A stretch of DNA of 64,000 nt, taken from NCBI GenBank assembly GCA_030847615.1, contig JAUMIR010000003.1, positions 340,704,256-340,768,255 of the forward strand. Direction: 5' to 3'. The notes below the pieces were generated by a model, which had not been told where the DNA came from, did not search any database, and saw nothing but the letters and a program-made list of their open reading frames with translations. The stretch is from Gambelia wislizenii. Its lineage: Eukaryota > Chordata > Lepidosauria > Squamata > Crotaphytidae. This document shows, piece after piece, positions 32,558-44,920 of this stretch (its first letter is position 1; every line of letters starts with the position of its first letter). The position numbers and the translations under genes were made by a program.

Positions 32558-35500
32558 GTTTGTCTTCAAGGTAACTTTCCAAGTTCTGCTATGAATATCA
32601 TTTTGTCTGTGTAGTTCCAATCCTCAGTCCAGCTCCCAGTGCTGTGCACATGGACTCCTTTATAAAAAGCTGAAAGCCCTCTAATCAGCTGTCAAGGAGG
32701 GGGTTAAATTCAGTTCCCCTCCTCCCCGTCTCCATCCAAGGGATCTCTGCTATTTAAAAGCAACTCTGAGTGTACAGCTCCAGCTGTTCTTTATGCACTT
32801 TTTTGGAACAGAGCCTTTGTTTATAAAGCCTTCTTGATCATTGTCACCTGGAAAGTGCTGTGTGTGTATTCTTCTCTTTTCTCTGTGTGTAACACAGTGT
32901 GTGAAACTTGACTCAGTGCATGTGATCATCGCCCAGCCATGTTTACTTACTGATTTGGCATTCCTCAAATGTAACAGCCATGCCATGACTCATTCCTAGA
33001 TTGTATGTTTCCATAGCCGTTTATTTCATTACATTCTCTTTCCAAGCTCTTTCATCCGTGCTTCTTTTCTTCATTGGCTTCCATCGTTCCCTGGCTTGCA
33101 AGCAGACAATGTCAGGAATCCTTGCCAGTCCTTTGGCCCTTGTGCCTTCCCTCAAGGATTTCCCACCTCCCTTCCTCCACCCCACATTTGTTTTTTCTCC
33201 TTCCTAATTGCACCCATGTTTTCTGGGTGGTCCATCTGCAAACTAGATAATAGTGGAGTGTCTCAGCCTGCCTGAAGTTGATGTGTCATGCTTATGCCTA
33301 GGCCTCTCCAGCCCCTTCTAAGAACTGTTCTGTCTTTTATCGCCTTGTTTGTGTCCCAGCTCTTTCACACCTGCTTGAAAACATGTGCTTGTCTTTTTTT
33401 TTCTTTTTTTTTTTGAAGGGAAGTGGTTGAAGAAAGCAATAAACTGCATTTTTTCTGTTTGTACAATCTGCCTACTTTGGATGCAATACACAAAATGAAG
33501 TGTGGTATTGTTATTTTGATACTTCTGACTCTCCTCTTGCTTGCTGACAGTCTGCACTGATAGCCATGCTATTTCTATGTACTATGAAATAATCCAGGAA
33601 GGGTACATGTAAGCTAAGATGACCACTTGTGCACTGCTTAAAAAAAGAGAGCACAAGTGGACAGTGGTTTGCAAAATACTTGCATGTGCTAATTTATATG
33701 TATCAAGGCAAATTTATAAATAACAGTCGAATCCTGTTGGCTGGTATAACTATGCTGAAGTATCTACACTACTGTAAGCAGGGGCACAGCAGCAGGGGAT
33801 AAATGGCTGCAAGTGCTGTGTGACAATGGCAGAAGAAGGCATCTTTGCCAGGAGAGGAAGCTGCCATGCCAGCTCCAAGCTGCTTTCTCTCCTGACCAGT
33901 GACAACTTTGTCTCCTGTCTGCTTGCTGCTGATACATACCCTCTAAAATGGAATTGGGAAACTGTTGGTGATTGGGGGGCCACATTACCCCAAGAGACTT
34001 TGGAGGGATGCACACACACCCAACTGCATGCACATGCACACATATACACACAGAGAGACAGAGAGAGAAAAAACATTTAAAAATTCATTTTGCCTGCAGT
34101 TGTACCCCGATGTGCCTCAGGAAGCAGGAGAAATTTCACCATTTTTTTGCTCCCTCTGGGCCATTTTAGCCCCAGAAGAAGCCTTTTTCCCCACAACAGG
34201 GAGCCAACTTCCAGGTCACTTTCTATTGAAAAGGGTCTTGCAAAAATGCCTTGTTGCTCTATGGCTTGCATTGCTTTCCTGAGACAGGCTTACATTGGTC
34301 TCTTTTTCATGCACATTTTAGTGTTGATTGTTTTTGTACTATAGGCTTGAGCTAGTGTGCCTTCCCCTGTCACCTGGAGAACCTTTTCTCTGGATCAGGG
34401 CCTTATGTTTAACTGTCTTCACATGTAGCTTCAACTTTGTAGATCTTCTTCCTAGTTTCATATGGTTGGGGTCTACTTGCAATAGAGTCTAATTCTTAGG
34501 TATTATGCACAATGCTGCAAGCCACATGGGATTGATAGTCACTTCTGCAGCTCACCACACATACTTCTTCCACAGAGTGAAGATTAAACAGCAGAAGTAC
34601 ATGATGTAGCAGTTTTGCTGAAGCTATGCAGCTCTAGGCCTAATTAATTCCTTGATAGGATACCAGCAGGAAACACATAACACCTTGAGTTCCATACTAG
34701 GATATAAATGAAACCTTGAGTGGGCAAATGCCACTGAGGTACATCCCTTTCATAAACCCACAAGGGATTATATCCAACCTTACTGACCCTGTGACACCAA
34801 ATTTGCCATGATGACAACAATACAAATTCTCACAATTTCCATTTAAAACAAGGCATATGGAGAGCATAATTTAAAGCCAACTCATGCTTCAGAGAGGGTT
34901 CCATGAGCATGGTTTGGTTGGAAAACAATTTGTGTGCACTCTTTGGCCAGCAACTTTGTCAGTGACATATGCAAGTGTAGATCTACCTTACACTTGTATA
35001 CGGTATGTGTTGTTGTTGTTGTTGTTGTCATCATTTCAGGGGTTTGTTTCCCTTCTTTACTTCCTTCTTTTAGTAAAATGACCAAAGCCTGCACAGGACT
35101 CACTGTGTTGCTCCAATAGCTACATACACACACAGTCATTCCATTGCGGTAGAGAGCAGAGATTGGAAAAGTGTCTGGCTATCTTCCCATAGCCAGATGC
35201 AAACAGATGATATAATCTGCTGAGACCTCTAGAGGAACCTGGTGGATCTTGACAGAAGATGCCAGATATCTGATCCCCTCCCCTCAACACACACATACAC
35301 ACACACTCCATTGGCCATGAAGTGGCAGTTGGAAGGGGGATATCAGTGATCCAGTGAGTCCTGGGGGTAGTGACAGGGGAGGCATAATAGAGTTCCACAT
35401 GCAGAACTTTTACACTATATATGACTATATAAGATCTTGGCCTTTGGGTGCCTTGTTTTAAAGAGAAATAGCTTCTTTATGCACTGCCAATGCCACAATA

Positions 35501-37383
35501 AATGTGGCAGGGAAGGGCAAAGACCCCAGAAATAACAGAGGAAGTTCATGCAATCTATTTGTTGTGTGTTACTTGTCCCTGCTCTAAACAAACTAACTCT
35601 GGGCTGGGTGTGAATTGTCTCTCAAAATAGCCATGATTATCCCCTTTGTGAATGTTTCTCCCTTCTGTGATAGGAAGATATTTGGATAAAAATAAACCTC
35701 AGCATGTATGTTTGAATCTGCTCTAAGTTTATTTGCTTCCTATAACTAAAATTATCTTTAGATTTACAATCCAAAAGTTCTGCCTTTCAAGCTGGTTCTT
35801 TTTATTTAAATTGTGCACAACAAACTTGATATTTCTTCTTTCACAATTTAAAATTTAAGAGTTTTCCCTGGCTGGCCAGTCAAGAGCAACACTGTGGCAG
35901 GGGTACCTTTTCATCTAAGTGCTTCTCATTGTATAACCAGCCTTGCAAAAGCTATCTGTATTTATCCTCTTTTCAGTTTTTTCTTGGTGCCTGAATATTG
36001 ATGTCTATCTGCTCAATGAGCTAGCAGTGAAACACCTTCTTCTTACACATAACACTATCTTACATGGGAGCCTCATGAACACACATAAGTGCCAGCTTTG
36101 GAAAAAGTTCCTTGTTTGGACTACCAGAATCCCCCTGACTGCATGGCCAGTGGCAGGTTCAAGAAAGGAACTTTTCTGTGCTCTGGTAAATACTCTAGAA
36201 GATTCTTTTGTTCAGGTAACCCCAGTGACGCTAAAGAGAAGAAACATGAGACACATAGAAATGACACATTTACCTCAGTGTTGTGGTCCAGTGGTGGGAA
36301 ACCTTTCCATTCAGAAAGGAATACTCAAATTATTAAGAGAGTTATTTACCTTAGACACATTAACTTTAAAAAGCATCTCTTGTCCTCTGCAAGAGAACAG
36401 AGGTGGAAATACTGGAAGTGTCCAGTGCAGAGATGTGAAAATCTCTTTTGTCTTAATTGTCTTGCATTTCTCCAAATCTCACCTACATTTCGGATCCCAT
36501 CCTATGTTGATATCAGGTTGTGAAACTGTTTTTCCTCCCACAAGGACACCCTTGTGTGCATTTGTTTGTGCATATTTTTCAACTGAATGCATTTGTAGCC
36601 ATTCACATTTTTCAAATGTCCATGTGCTTTTATGTATATGTCATTTCTCTAAGACACACAGAAATGCGTGGCTTTTACTCACAACTCCTTAGAAGTGGTA
36701 AATGAATTTTAGGTTATTCAATTCTTACATCCTTTTATTTTCCTTAAACATTTATTAGAGATACAAGCCTGTACTTGGTTACTTGAGAGCAAGGGCATTT
36801 GAAAACAGTAAGATATACTTCTTGAGTAGACATGTCTAAGACTACACAGCTAGTTGGCATTCAAAGGGAACAGAAGTAGTTCATTACTTAGTTTAATTCT
36901 GAAAGCTGTCACTTTACCAAAAATATAAATTAAAATCCAGCCCATTATCACATATGTTAGCAAATGGAAACCTTTTTACGGTTATTATTAATTATATTTT
37001 TGGAAAAGAACTAGAGGCCTGCGATAAAGTTAAAGTAGGCTGTGTGTTGGCCTGTATTTCACAGTGAAAATGTGCTTATTTCACAGAACAATTTGCATAT
37101 TTAATGGGGAAAATTGCTTATTTCATGGCACAGCATTAATAAATACAGAAAAGCCTGATAGCATTTTCGGTTAACTTTGCCAGCTACATGAGAACCTCCT
37201 TCTCTCATCTCCAGTGCTAAATATCTTTATCCCTTTTCCAGCTGGGTTCCAAGATGCTGCTGCTGGCCACTCGTTTCCTCAATGCTAAACACATTTTACT
37301 TGGAAGTGAGCCCCATGAAAATGAAGACGAGATAAGAAATTAGAAGCATATTCTAAAAAGCAGCAGTGATTTTGCCCATTTCC
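32558..37383. other. ATP8A2 intron sequence, no recognised element
   Basis: Contains a (TTG)n run at 35009-35028 and short CA-rich stretches near 34010-34060 and 35287-35310. The longest open frame, 249 codons at 35943-36692 (+), overlaps another of 144 codons, and neither resembles a known protein. No splice-competent exon with recognised homology was found. Confidence 0.5.
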
Positions 37384-38344
37384 ACAGGGCTAGAATAGCG
37401 GAAATCACTGGAGTTTTCTATGCAAGAAGATATAATGCTGATTGCTGCAGATTAATGCAAAATCGCAACAGTGTTCATTTGTCTCCACAGTCCTTTGGTG
37501 GCAAAATCGCTGGTATGTGAAGCTATCCTTGTTTGAAGTTGACATGCAGCCATGCCTGCAAATGAAGATGGTGGCCAGGAGTGAATTCTCTCTCTGGCTT
37601 TTCTTCGCAAACGAAGATTCAGGAAGGACTCATCCCGCTCTTTCTGCAAGTGCGCTGATGACTGAAAAGGCCAATCTGAGATAAACAAGTCCGGTTGCAG
37701 AAAGCACAGCAGAGGTTCTCCTTGGGTGATGTTTCTGGGTTGTGATTCTTTCTGCGTTGTCATTTCTCTTCAAGACTTGTTCGGCGTGAGTTCTCAAATA
37801 AAGCTGCAGCATTGTGGATAGTGCGTCTCCATGCCTCCCAATGTGAAGCCAGGGAGGACCATTGATGGTGATCAATTTGGCCAAGACTGAGATCTTGTTT
37901 CAGGGAATTACTCTCCACAAGTTGTTGTCTGTGGACAGTATTAACTGAAAATCAAAGGTGTTTGAGTGTATCCTTCTGCTTTAAAAAGCTGTTTGGTCAC
38001 CTCAGCGCAGCAGAAAAGCACACAATCAGCAGTGTGAAACTCCAAAATGGCACTTTCGGCCACTACATTGCCAGCAAGCCTGCCCCCCACACTCATCTGA
38101 ACAATCAGCGTTCCACTTTCTCCCTCACCAAGAAAGTGCTGCGATGTGAATCAGTTGTCCAAAAGAATGATAATGTTCATTTCCACACATTAAAAAAAAA
38201 AAAATCAGGAAAAGCTGCAAAGGCTTTCCCCCCATAGTTTTTGTCACCTCCTTCTAAATAAGACAAAGCACTGCAGGATCTCATTGGAACAAAAGGTATT
38301 CCCTACAAATTATATTAGGATTGTTTTCAGTGTCTAGACAACCC
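37384..38344. mobile_element. Non-autonomous hAT-like transposon, long copy
   Basis: Shares ordered blocks with 46747-47281: GGCAAAATCGC-GGT-TG-GAAGC, GCAGAAAAGC near 38010, CATTTCCA-CA-T...CAGGAAAAG, CTGCAGGATC-CAT-TGGA, ending at TGTCTAGACAACCCC. The left end CAGGGCTAGAATAGCGG and the right end (inverted GGGGTTGTCTAGACAC) are weakly inverted. No transposase is present. Confidence 0.55.
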
Positions 38345-38513
38345 CACTGTTATCTCTGTTTCTTAAAAAATCACCACTAATATTCTTGTAGCATTGCGAG
38401 AGCAAATGGCCATGCTGGGTGTGGGTTTCTGGGAGCTGTAGCAACTCTTGACTACTGCTTGCAAATCATGTCAAAGCCCAGATTCTAAGTTGCAGCTCTT
38501 GTTAGGGGATACA

Positions 38514-38544
<31 letters not shown>

Positions 38545-39667
38545 ACACAGATGCATGTCATTTCCCAGGCTCTCCCTGCTATATAAGCAGGACACCTGCA
38601 TCCCTTCCACTTTAGCCTCCCCTTCTGTCTGTGCTCTGCTTTTGCCATCAGCCAATTAGTGAACTCTGGAGGACATTCTGGGTCAAGCTGCAGCAAGTGC
38701 CTGGAATCCTCATTAACGCTAATTAGTGCTTGGTAGGTTAATTGGTGGTGAAGCTCATCTTTTTTTAATTACTTCAGCGAGTAAGCCTCTGGGACCCTGT
38801 GGTCAGCTTTGAATTATTCTGTTTGTTTTGATGCTCTTCATCTGAATGTGTAAAGACAGATGTTTCTTGCCCAGGCTTAGGGACTGCTTGGCTTTCGGGG
38901 AAGGGAGGAGAAGAAGGACTGCAAGACAAAGAGTCTTTTTACAACTGTTAATTGGGGGCTTAGCTGATGCCCTGAACAATTATCACCACCCCACCCTACT
39001 TCTTCTTGTGAAATGGAAAAATGCATCATTCTGGGCGTAAAACAGGAAATCTCCTTATTAGAAATTAGAAATTAACATCCTGATTCCCCCCCCCCCGCCG
39101 CCGCTGCCACCCCTTTGGGGGGCTCAAGAAGCAATAATATTAGCCAGGGACAATAAGGGGGTGTTTTGGAAACTAGCAGTGAAATGATTGGCCCTGCAGC
39201 TGCATGTCAAAAGTTGCTGCTGATTTTCAGAAACCTTTTCATACAAAAGAAGAAAGAGTAGAAGAAAGAGAAAAGGAATGCTCCCACACACATCTTCCTT
39301 TTAAAAGTCTTCTGGCACCAGGGGTTTCTCCTGTATCTCTTGTAGAAATCATCAATCTGTGATACTCATCTTTTCTCCATATGTACTTTGAGTCTGAAGC
39401 TCATTTAGGGTTTCAGCTGCCATCTCAGTAATGTGACATTGCTGCAACTTCATTGGGTTGCCTTTAGGCACATTTCACAGGCAGCCAAAGCAGAGTGATA
39501 AATGGGGATACAGTGATGTTGCTGGAATATCATTATGTTGCTTTAAGATGTCATGTCTTGATTTTATTAGGGCATTGGTAGTAATTGTCCACAGGCCGTT
39601 CTGTCCCTTGCACTGCATCTATCATTGTCCATGCTACATAAGAGGATATTGCTCTGCTGGGGCAGTG

Positions 39668-39700
<33 letters not shown>

Positions 39701-40353
39701 CTTACCCGCCTCTCTGTATGGATTGAAGTAGGGAACAACAGATTAAAATACAGCAACAAATGGACACATAACAAAGTTAAAAACATGAAACCAGTTTAAA
39801 ATACACAATCGGTTAAAAGAGCATAATGTCAGCTAAAAAACATACATATTAAAAACAATTCATAATTTAAAACCTCATAATTTAAAAACCTTCTTGATGG
39901 ACCTACTGGAAGAGATTGGTCCTTAATACTGTTATAAGTGCAAACAGTGTATCTAGCTATCAGATCTCTTCCAGCAGGTCATTCAACAATTTGGGGGTGG
40001 CTTATGCGTAATATGCAAACTCACAGATCACTATGGTAGTGTCAGATTCCTGCATACAGTTTTTGTACCCACTTGGCTTGTACAGGTGCAGCAAATAACA
40101 TAGGAATATACAGACCAGTTCTTCTGGATGGAGGTTTTTGTTTCACTTGTGGGAAAGAGCAGCCACAGTTTGCATAATATCCTGAGAAGGAATCAGTGTA
40201 TTGGTGTTGGCTTGTCTTCTGAAAGCCAAATGCCAAGATTTAGGGCACTGTAATGGTCCTGGCATGAGTTGCTAAAAATACTTCTGTATTGTGTTTACTG
40301 TTCTTTTCAGGAGGAAAGGAAATTAGATAGTTTAGCCACTTAGTGAACCTGAG
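38345..40353. other. ATP8A2 intron sequence with microsatellites
   Basis: (GT)n at 38519-38545, a C-run with CCGCCGCCG near 39085-39110, and (ATG)n at 39669-39698. No recognised exon or transposon. Confidence 0.5.
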
Positions 40354-40552
40354 ACCAGAAGAAAAGCCATGCTGGATCAGACCAAATGCTTGTCTAGTCC
40401 CACAGTCTCTTCCCACAGTGGTTCACAAAAAATGCCTATGAGAAGCCCATAAACAGGATATGAGTACAATGGCATCCTGCCAGCAACTGGCATTCACATG
40501 TGCATACTGTCTCTTAATACTAGAGATAATTTATAGCCATCAGGGTGGCCAT
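40354..40552 (+). repeat. Dispersed repeat (unnamed), copy 1
   Basis: GCCATGCTGGATCAGACCAAA, CTAGTCCCACAGTCTCTTC, CCAGCAACTGGCATTCAC, then CATACTG-CTCTTAATACT is homologous to 42616-42850. This looks like an old SINE- or LINE-3'-like family common in reptile DNA. I cannot name it. Confidence 0.7.
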
Positions 40553-41032
40553 TTGAAAACGTTATCTTACCATTATTTGTTGCTCCCATTCCCACTTCAG
40601 ATCATTCTGTTACTCACTGGGATGGAGGGAGAAAGTATTACTCATTGGAGAGGGCTGTTGCTTGTTAGCATTATTGTGGGTCAGGAAAATGACACTCTAG
40701 GCACTCTTCAGGAAGTCTGGCTGGCAGCTACCTCATTTCTTGAATCATTTCATTCTGCTGTTGATCAGTCTGGACTGCAAGCAGTAGCGTTCTGTGCAGC
40801 AGGACCTATTTAAAAGTTTAAAGGTAGGGGGGGGGAGGGTATTAAATGGCCATATCATGTAACCTGAAGGTATAAAACATGGCTGAAGCACTTCCCTCAT
40901 CCATGAGAAGATGTAACAACCACATAGAATCCAGTGTTGTTGCCCCTCATTGTCACCCAAAAGTAACTTCTTATGTATAATAGTCATTAATCTAATGAGT
41001 TACCTCCAAGCTATGATGACTAGTTGCCAGTG

Positions 41033-41262
41033 CTAACTGTGTGCATGTGTGCCTTCAAATCACCCATCTATATTTGATGACCCCATTAATTTCATAGGGT
41101 TTTCTTAGACAGGGAATACTCACAGATGCTTTGCCATTGCCCTCCTCTGAATACAAAAGCCTACAGTACCCGGTACAACTTGGCAGTCCCCCATTCAAGT
41201 GAGAACCAGGGCTGACCCTGCTTAAATTCCAAGATCAGATGAGATCTAGTAACTTCAGGGTT
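41033..41262 (-). mobile_element. 5S rRNA-derived SINE with Bov-B-like tail
   Basis: On the minus strand, 41262-41155 reads ACCCTGAAGTTACTAGATCT, CATCTGATCTTGGAA, TTTAAGCAGGGTCAGCCCTG, GTTCTCACTTGAATGGGGGA, CTGCCAAG and ACCGGGTACTGTAGGCTTTT, clearly a 5S rRNA gene with its internal promoter elements. The following 120 bases (CCTATGAAATTAATGGGGTC, GATTTGAAGGCACACATGCAC) form a Bov-B-like 3' tail. It is a SINE3-class element, not a functional 5S gene. Confidence 0.88.
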
Positions 41263-41276
41263 TACCCTCCATTAAT

Positions 41277-41935
41277 TTGTTTTCCCCCCTTTTAAAGCCC
41301 TCTAGGTTGGTAGCTTGCATCATGGTCTCGGGAACATCTCGGAGAGATCATATAACTCCAGTATTAAAATCTCTCCACTGGCTGCCTATCAGTTTCCAGG
41401 CCCAGTATAAGGTGTTGGTTATTACCTTTAAAGCCCTAAATGGCTTGGGTCCAACTTATCTCCGGAACCGCCTCCTCCCATACAATCCTCCCCGTGCACT
41501 CCGGTCCTCTAGGAGGAATTTGCTTCAGCCACAAAAATCTAGACTGTCTGCAACCTCCCAGAGGGCCTTTTCGGTAATCGCCCCCAATTTATGGAATGGC
41601 CTGCCGAACGAGATCCGTCAGATGACAAGCTTGAGTAGCTTAAAAAAAAGCATTGAAGATGGATCTCTTTCGCCAGGCCTTTCCTGATTAGATCCTGGCC
41701 TCAGGAGCTGCGTCTCCTGGCTTTTTTAAATCATGTATATATTTGTTTTTAATTCGTTTTTAGTTAGAAGGTTTTAATTGTATAGTGTTTAATGTCTTTT
41801 TATGGGGGAGGGTGGGGGTGAGTGGTGTTTTTAATCATTATTATAATGTTTTAATTGTTGAAAGCTGCCCCGATTGTTTTTAGCAGAGGGGTGGGGTATA
41901 AATAATAATAATAATTATTATTATTATTATTATTA
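41277..41935 (+). mobile_element. L2 LINE ORF2 C-terminus and 3' UTR
   Basis: The open frame 41277-41687 contains HITPVLKSLHWLPISFQAQY, KVLVITFKALNGLGPTYL, LRSSRRNLLQPQKSRLSATS and WNGLPNEIRQ, the conserved C-terminal region of L2-clade ORF2. The 3' UTR ends in AAGCTGCCCCGATTG, GGGGTGGGGTATAAATAATA and an (ATA/ATT)n tail. It is truncated at its 5' end and has one frameshift after SSLKKSIED. Confidence 0.88.
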
Positions 41936-42178
41936 TTATCTTGAAGCAGCAAATTCCACAATTTGACTAATGCTTTGTGAAGACATTTATCCTTTCTACA
42001 TACTGGATCTCCTAGGATTTTTATTTCATTGGTTGATCCCAGATTCTAATATTGTGAGAGAGGAAGAAAACTTCTTTCTGGCCATTCCATGCTTTGTTTC
42101 ACCAGCCTCTACCATGTCTTTCCTTAGCCTGGTCTTTTTAAACAATATAGCCCCAGTAAGGAATTTCAGCCTTCTTTT

Positions 42179-42182
<4 letters not shown>

Positions 42183-42209
<27 letters not shown>

Positions 42210-42210
42210 A
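42183..42210. repeat. (GAT)n microsatellite
   Basis: Nine consecutive GAT-type units. Confidence 0.95.
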
Positions 42211-42362
42211 TAGGCCACCTGATGATGTTGGTTCCCCTTTTCTAGTGGTGTAATGTTCTTTTTGAGTTGATGTTGTTCAGGAATGCCAGCCTCACAAAGG
42301 TTTGCAAAATTACACCAGGCTCCATGTGGTTTCTCTCTGATAAAAGTGGCATTTGATTTGCA

Positions 42363-42560
42363 AGCATAATTTTATTTTTAAATGTTTGTATGCATTTTAA
42401 ATGATTTTATACCATTTATACTGTTTAATGTTGGGATTTTTAATTGTTTTTAAATTGTTATTGTTAAGGTTTTAAATTGACTTTCTTTGGGAGCCGCCTT
42501 GGGTCCTACTCTGGGAGAAAGGTAGCATACAAATGAAATCAATAATAAATGAAATAAAAT
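42363..42560 (+). mobile_element. L2 LINE 3' UTR remnant
   Basis: AT-rich sequence followed by GGGAGCCGCCTTGGGTCC, GGTAGCATACAAATGAAATC and an A-rich tail, matching L2-type 3' termini. Confidence 0.7.
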
Positions 42561-42615
42561 AAAGTAAGCTGCAGAAAACTGACTGGAGCTGGTACCTGGT
42601 CCTACAAAGGTATTG

Positions 42616-42850
42616 CAGAACATAAGAATAGCCTTGTTGAATCAAACCAAAGGCCTATCTAGTTCAGTGTTCTCATTCTCATAGTGGCCAACCAGAATGT
42701 CCATGGGAAGCTCACTAGTAGGATATGGGCTTAATAGTAACCTCCCATGCATGTGCCCCAGCAACTGGGATTGCAAAGCCTACTGCCTCTGAAACTGGAA
42801 GCAGTCTACAACCAGGATGATCAGTACTTTTGATCACTTGATGAGCTGGA
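42616..42850 (+). repeat. Dispersed repeat (unnamed), copy 2
   Basis: AGAACATAAGAATAGCC, ATCAAACCAAAGGCCTATC, ACCAGAATGTCCATGGGAAG, CCCCAGCAACTGGGATTGC and CTACTGCCTCTGAAACTGGA match copy 1 at 40354-40552. Confidence 0.7.
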
Positions 42851-43359
42851 ATCCTGTTAGTGACTTATCCAGGCATAAGTCCAACCTAAGCCGACATAAG
42901 TCCTTTTGTCAATCATTGTGGAAGTTGGAATTCTCTACTGATATCACACAATGACTAAACTCCCCCCCCCAAGCTTCTGACCAATGGAAAGGGTGGTGGT
43001 GGCAGCAGAAGAGTGTCCATCTGTGTTCTTATTGCTGGATGCACAGCACTGATAACCTCCAGAACACTTGGAAGACTCCCAGGAGCTCCAAGAAGATGTC
43101 TTATTGCTGTGTGTCTAGCTATACAAACATAGCTGGATGCTTCTCAGTTCCTCCCTTGTACTCCACTGGCCAGTAAATTGGCTTGCGGGGCTGCCACCGC
43201 TAAAAAGTAGTTTTGGGGATGGTGAGCAGGGAGAGGTTTTGTAGTTCCACCTGTGCAGGAATTTTATGAAACATCTAGAGATCCAACCATGAAGTTGCCA
43301 ATCTGGGGAGTCAGTTGGTGGAGAATTGATGGTGTGGCCATGCATAAAATGAGACAATG

Positions 43360-43954
43360 GACATTATCAGACGGGGACATCCCCTCCTGCCCCATTCCCA
43401 TCCCTGTAGTAGTTTAACAACAACAAAAAATTCAGACATACCTTGTTCCCAGAATAGAAACTGCCTCCCCTTCCCTCCGGCATCCCAGGAGTGAATGGAA
43501 CTGTCGCCGAGCCCCAGTCACTTCCTGGAAAGAAAATCCTGGCCATTCTTGCAAGAGAATGATCACGCAAGAAATTTTAAAATAAAATGAAACATAAAAA
43601 GTTAAAAAGTACACCAAGCACAAAAACACATTAAAAAAAACCCAAGTAACCCAGGGGTGGGGGAAGTGTGTCACTTACCTCAATGTCCCGATCATGATGG
43701 GAAGTGTTCAGCAGGGACCTCCCACTATGGCTGGCGCCAACAAAACAAGGCACCTTTTTGCTCGCCCGTCATTTCATGACAGGAACAGAACGGGTGATCT
43801 ATTCACAGCTCAAGCCATGAATAAAAAGGAGTGAGGGGGGAATGGAAGGGTCATGGGGGCATAACACCACAGGGACGACGTTGTTTGAAAAGTTGGCCCT
43901 TTGGCGATCTTCTGTTGTCCCTGTGGTGAGATATATAGTGCATCTGATAATCTC
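43360..43954. mobile_element. Non-autonomous DNA transposon with GACATTATCAGA ends
   Basis: The left end GACATTATCAGACG and the inverted right end (GAGATTATCAGATG) are flanked by identical CAATG (43355-43359 and 43955-43959), a 5-bp target duplication. The interior is non-coding. It is probably hAT-related, although the superfamily is not settled. Confidence 0.65.
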
Positions 43955-44385
43955 CAATGTTTCAAGTATATGATCTCGCTGCTTTTACATATAGCTTAGT
44001 AGAAAACAAAAACATATTTGGACATATTTCAGTGTATTGGAATGGGACTGCATGCAAACATTACTAAAGACCATATTTTACATAACTTAATGTTGCCTTT
44101 TCTATTTATAGCTGTTTTGGTAACAAATAAATGTGCATGCCATGCAATTAAAGTTCATATAACATTTCTGCTCTTTAGGAATTTTTTTGTTGCTCAGAAC
44201 CCATGTGTCCAAACACCTAAGACCATATTATAATTGACTGAGTGCTGTTATATTCTAGAATGGTATTAGAAGGCATACAGATCTAGCACTATCACCATTG
44301 TCCTCATGTTATTTATGGGGTTTTTTTCCTTGAAGAGTAATTATTCTCATCTTGAGATTCACTTGGTGTGATCTTGTTCTTACAG

Positions 44386-44477
44386 CATGAACGAACGTGA
44401 CCACTTGTTAAAAAGACTTGGCAGAAAAACCCCTCCCAGTCTTTTCCGTGCTCATTCTGTCCAGCAAGGAGTTTCAC
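44386..44477 (+). CDS. ATP8A2: ATP8A2 exon, cytosolic tail part 2 (LGRKTPP segment)
   Basis: This 92-nt exon has acceptor ttcttacag and donor gtaagt. The first base completes an AG|C serine codon, followed by [30 protein letters not shown] and the first base of a histidine codon. [17 protein letters not shown] identifies ATP8A2. The ATP8A1 tail has a different sequence here, recalled as TERAQLLKNVF. The residue built across the upstream junction is serine, whereas I recall arginine in mammals. A hAT-like MITE begins 26 bases after the exon end. Confidence 0.94.
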
Positions 44478-44502
44478 GTAAGTAATAGATCATGTGTGAA
44501 TG

Positions 44503-44920
44503 CATACCCTCCAACATTTCACAGATGAAAACCAAGACACATTCGGAGTATGGTCAAGACAGCAAAAGTTATCAATGAGGAAAAACATACAATCTAGGAG
44601 AGGCTGCAGCACTTCTCTTTTGTCTGAGCCTACTGGGAAGGACAACATTCTATCCCCTACAATATTCCACACCCAATGATGTTGGTTAAGCTGGGGAAGG
44701 GGAGTAGAGTAACCATCCCTCTACTCATTCCACTGGGTTAATTGAGTGCAGACTACTTTTGCCTTTTCAACTCAGTGTGCAGCAGTTGAAATAAGCTGAG
44801 GACAAAGAGGAAAAGTGGGAGGAGAAGAGAGAAACTGGGACATTTTAAAAGCAGCTGAAAAATGGGATGACCGAGGATTAATCAGAACTGTCCCTGCCAA
44901 ATTGGGACATTAGGAGGGTA
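44503..44920. mobile_element. hAT-like MITE next to an ATP8A2 splice donor
   Basis: Ends CATACCCTCCAAC and TTAGGAGGGTA are inverted repeats, and perfect 8-bp target duplications TGTGAATG lie at 44495-44502 and 44921-44928, diagnostic of hAT. The element starts 26 nt after the last base of the 44386-44477 exon. A diverged relative lies at 13975-14337. Confidence 0.85.

Noticed and set aside
39669..39698. CRISPR-like or functional repeat array
   Set aside because: Simple trinucleotide microsatellite. No spaced direct repeats of CRISPR type exist anywhere in the window.
41155..41262. 5S rRNA gene
   Set aside because: 5S similarity is clear but diverged and fused to a Bov-B-like tail, so it is a SINE head.
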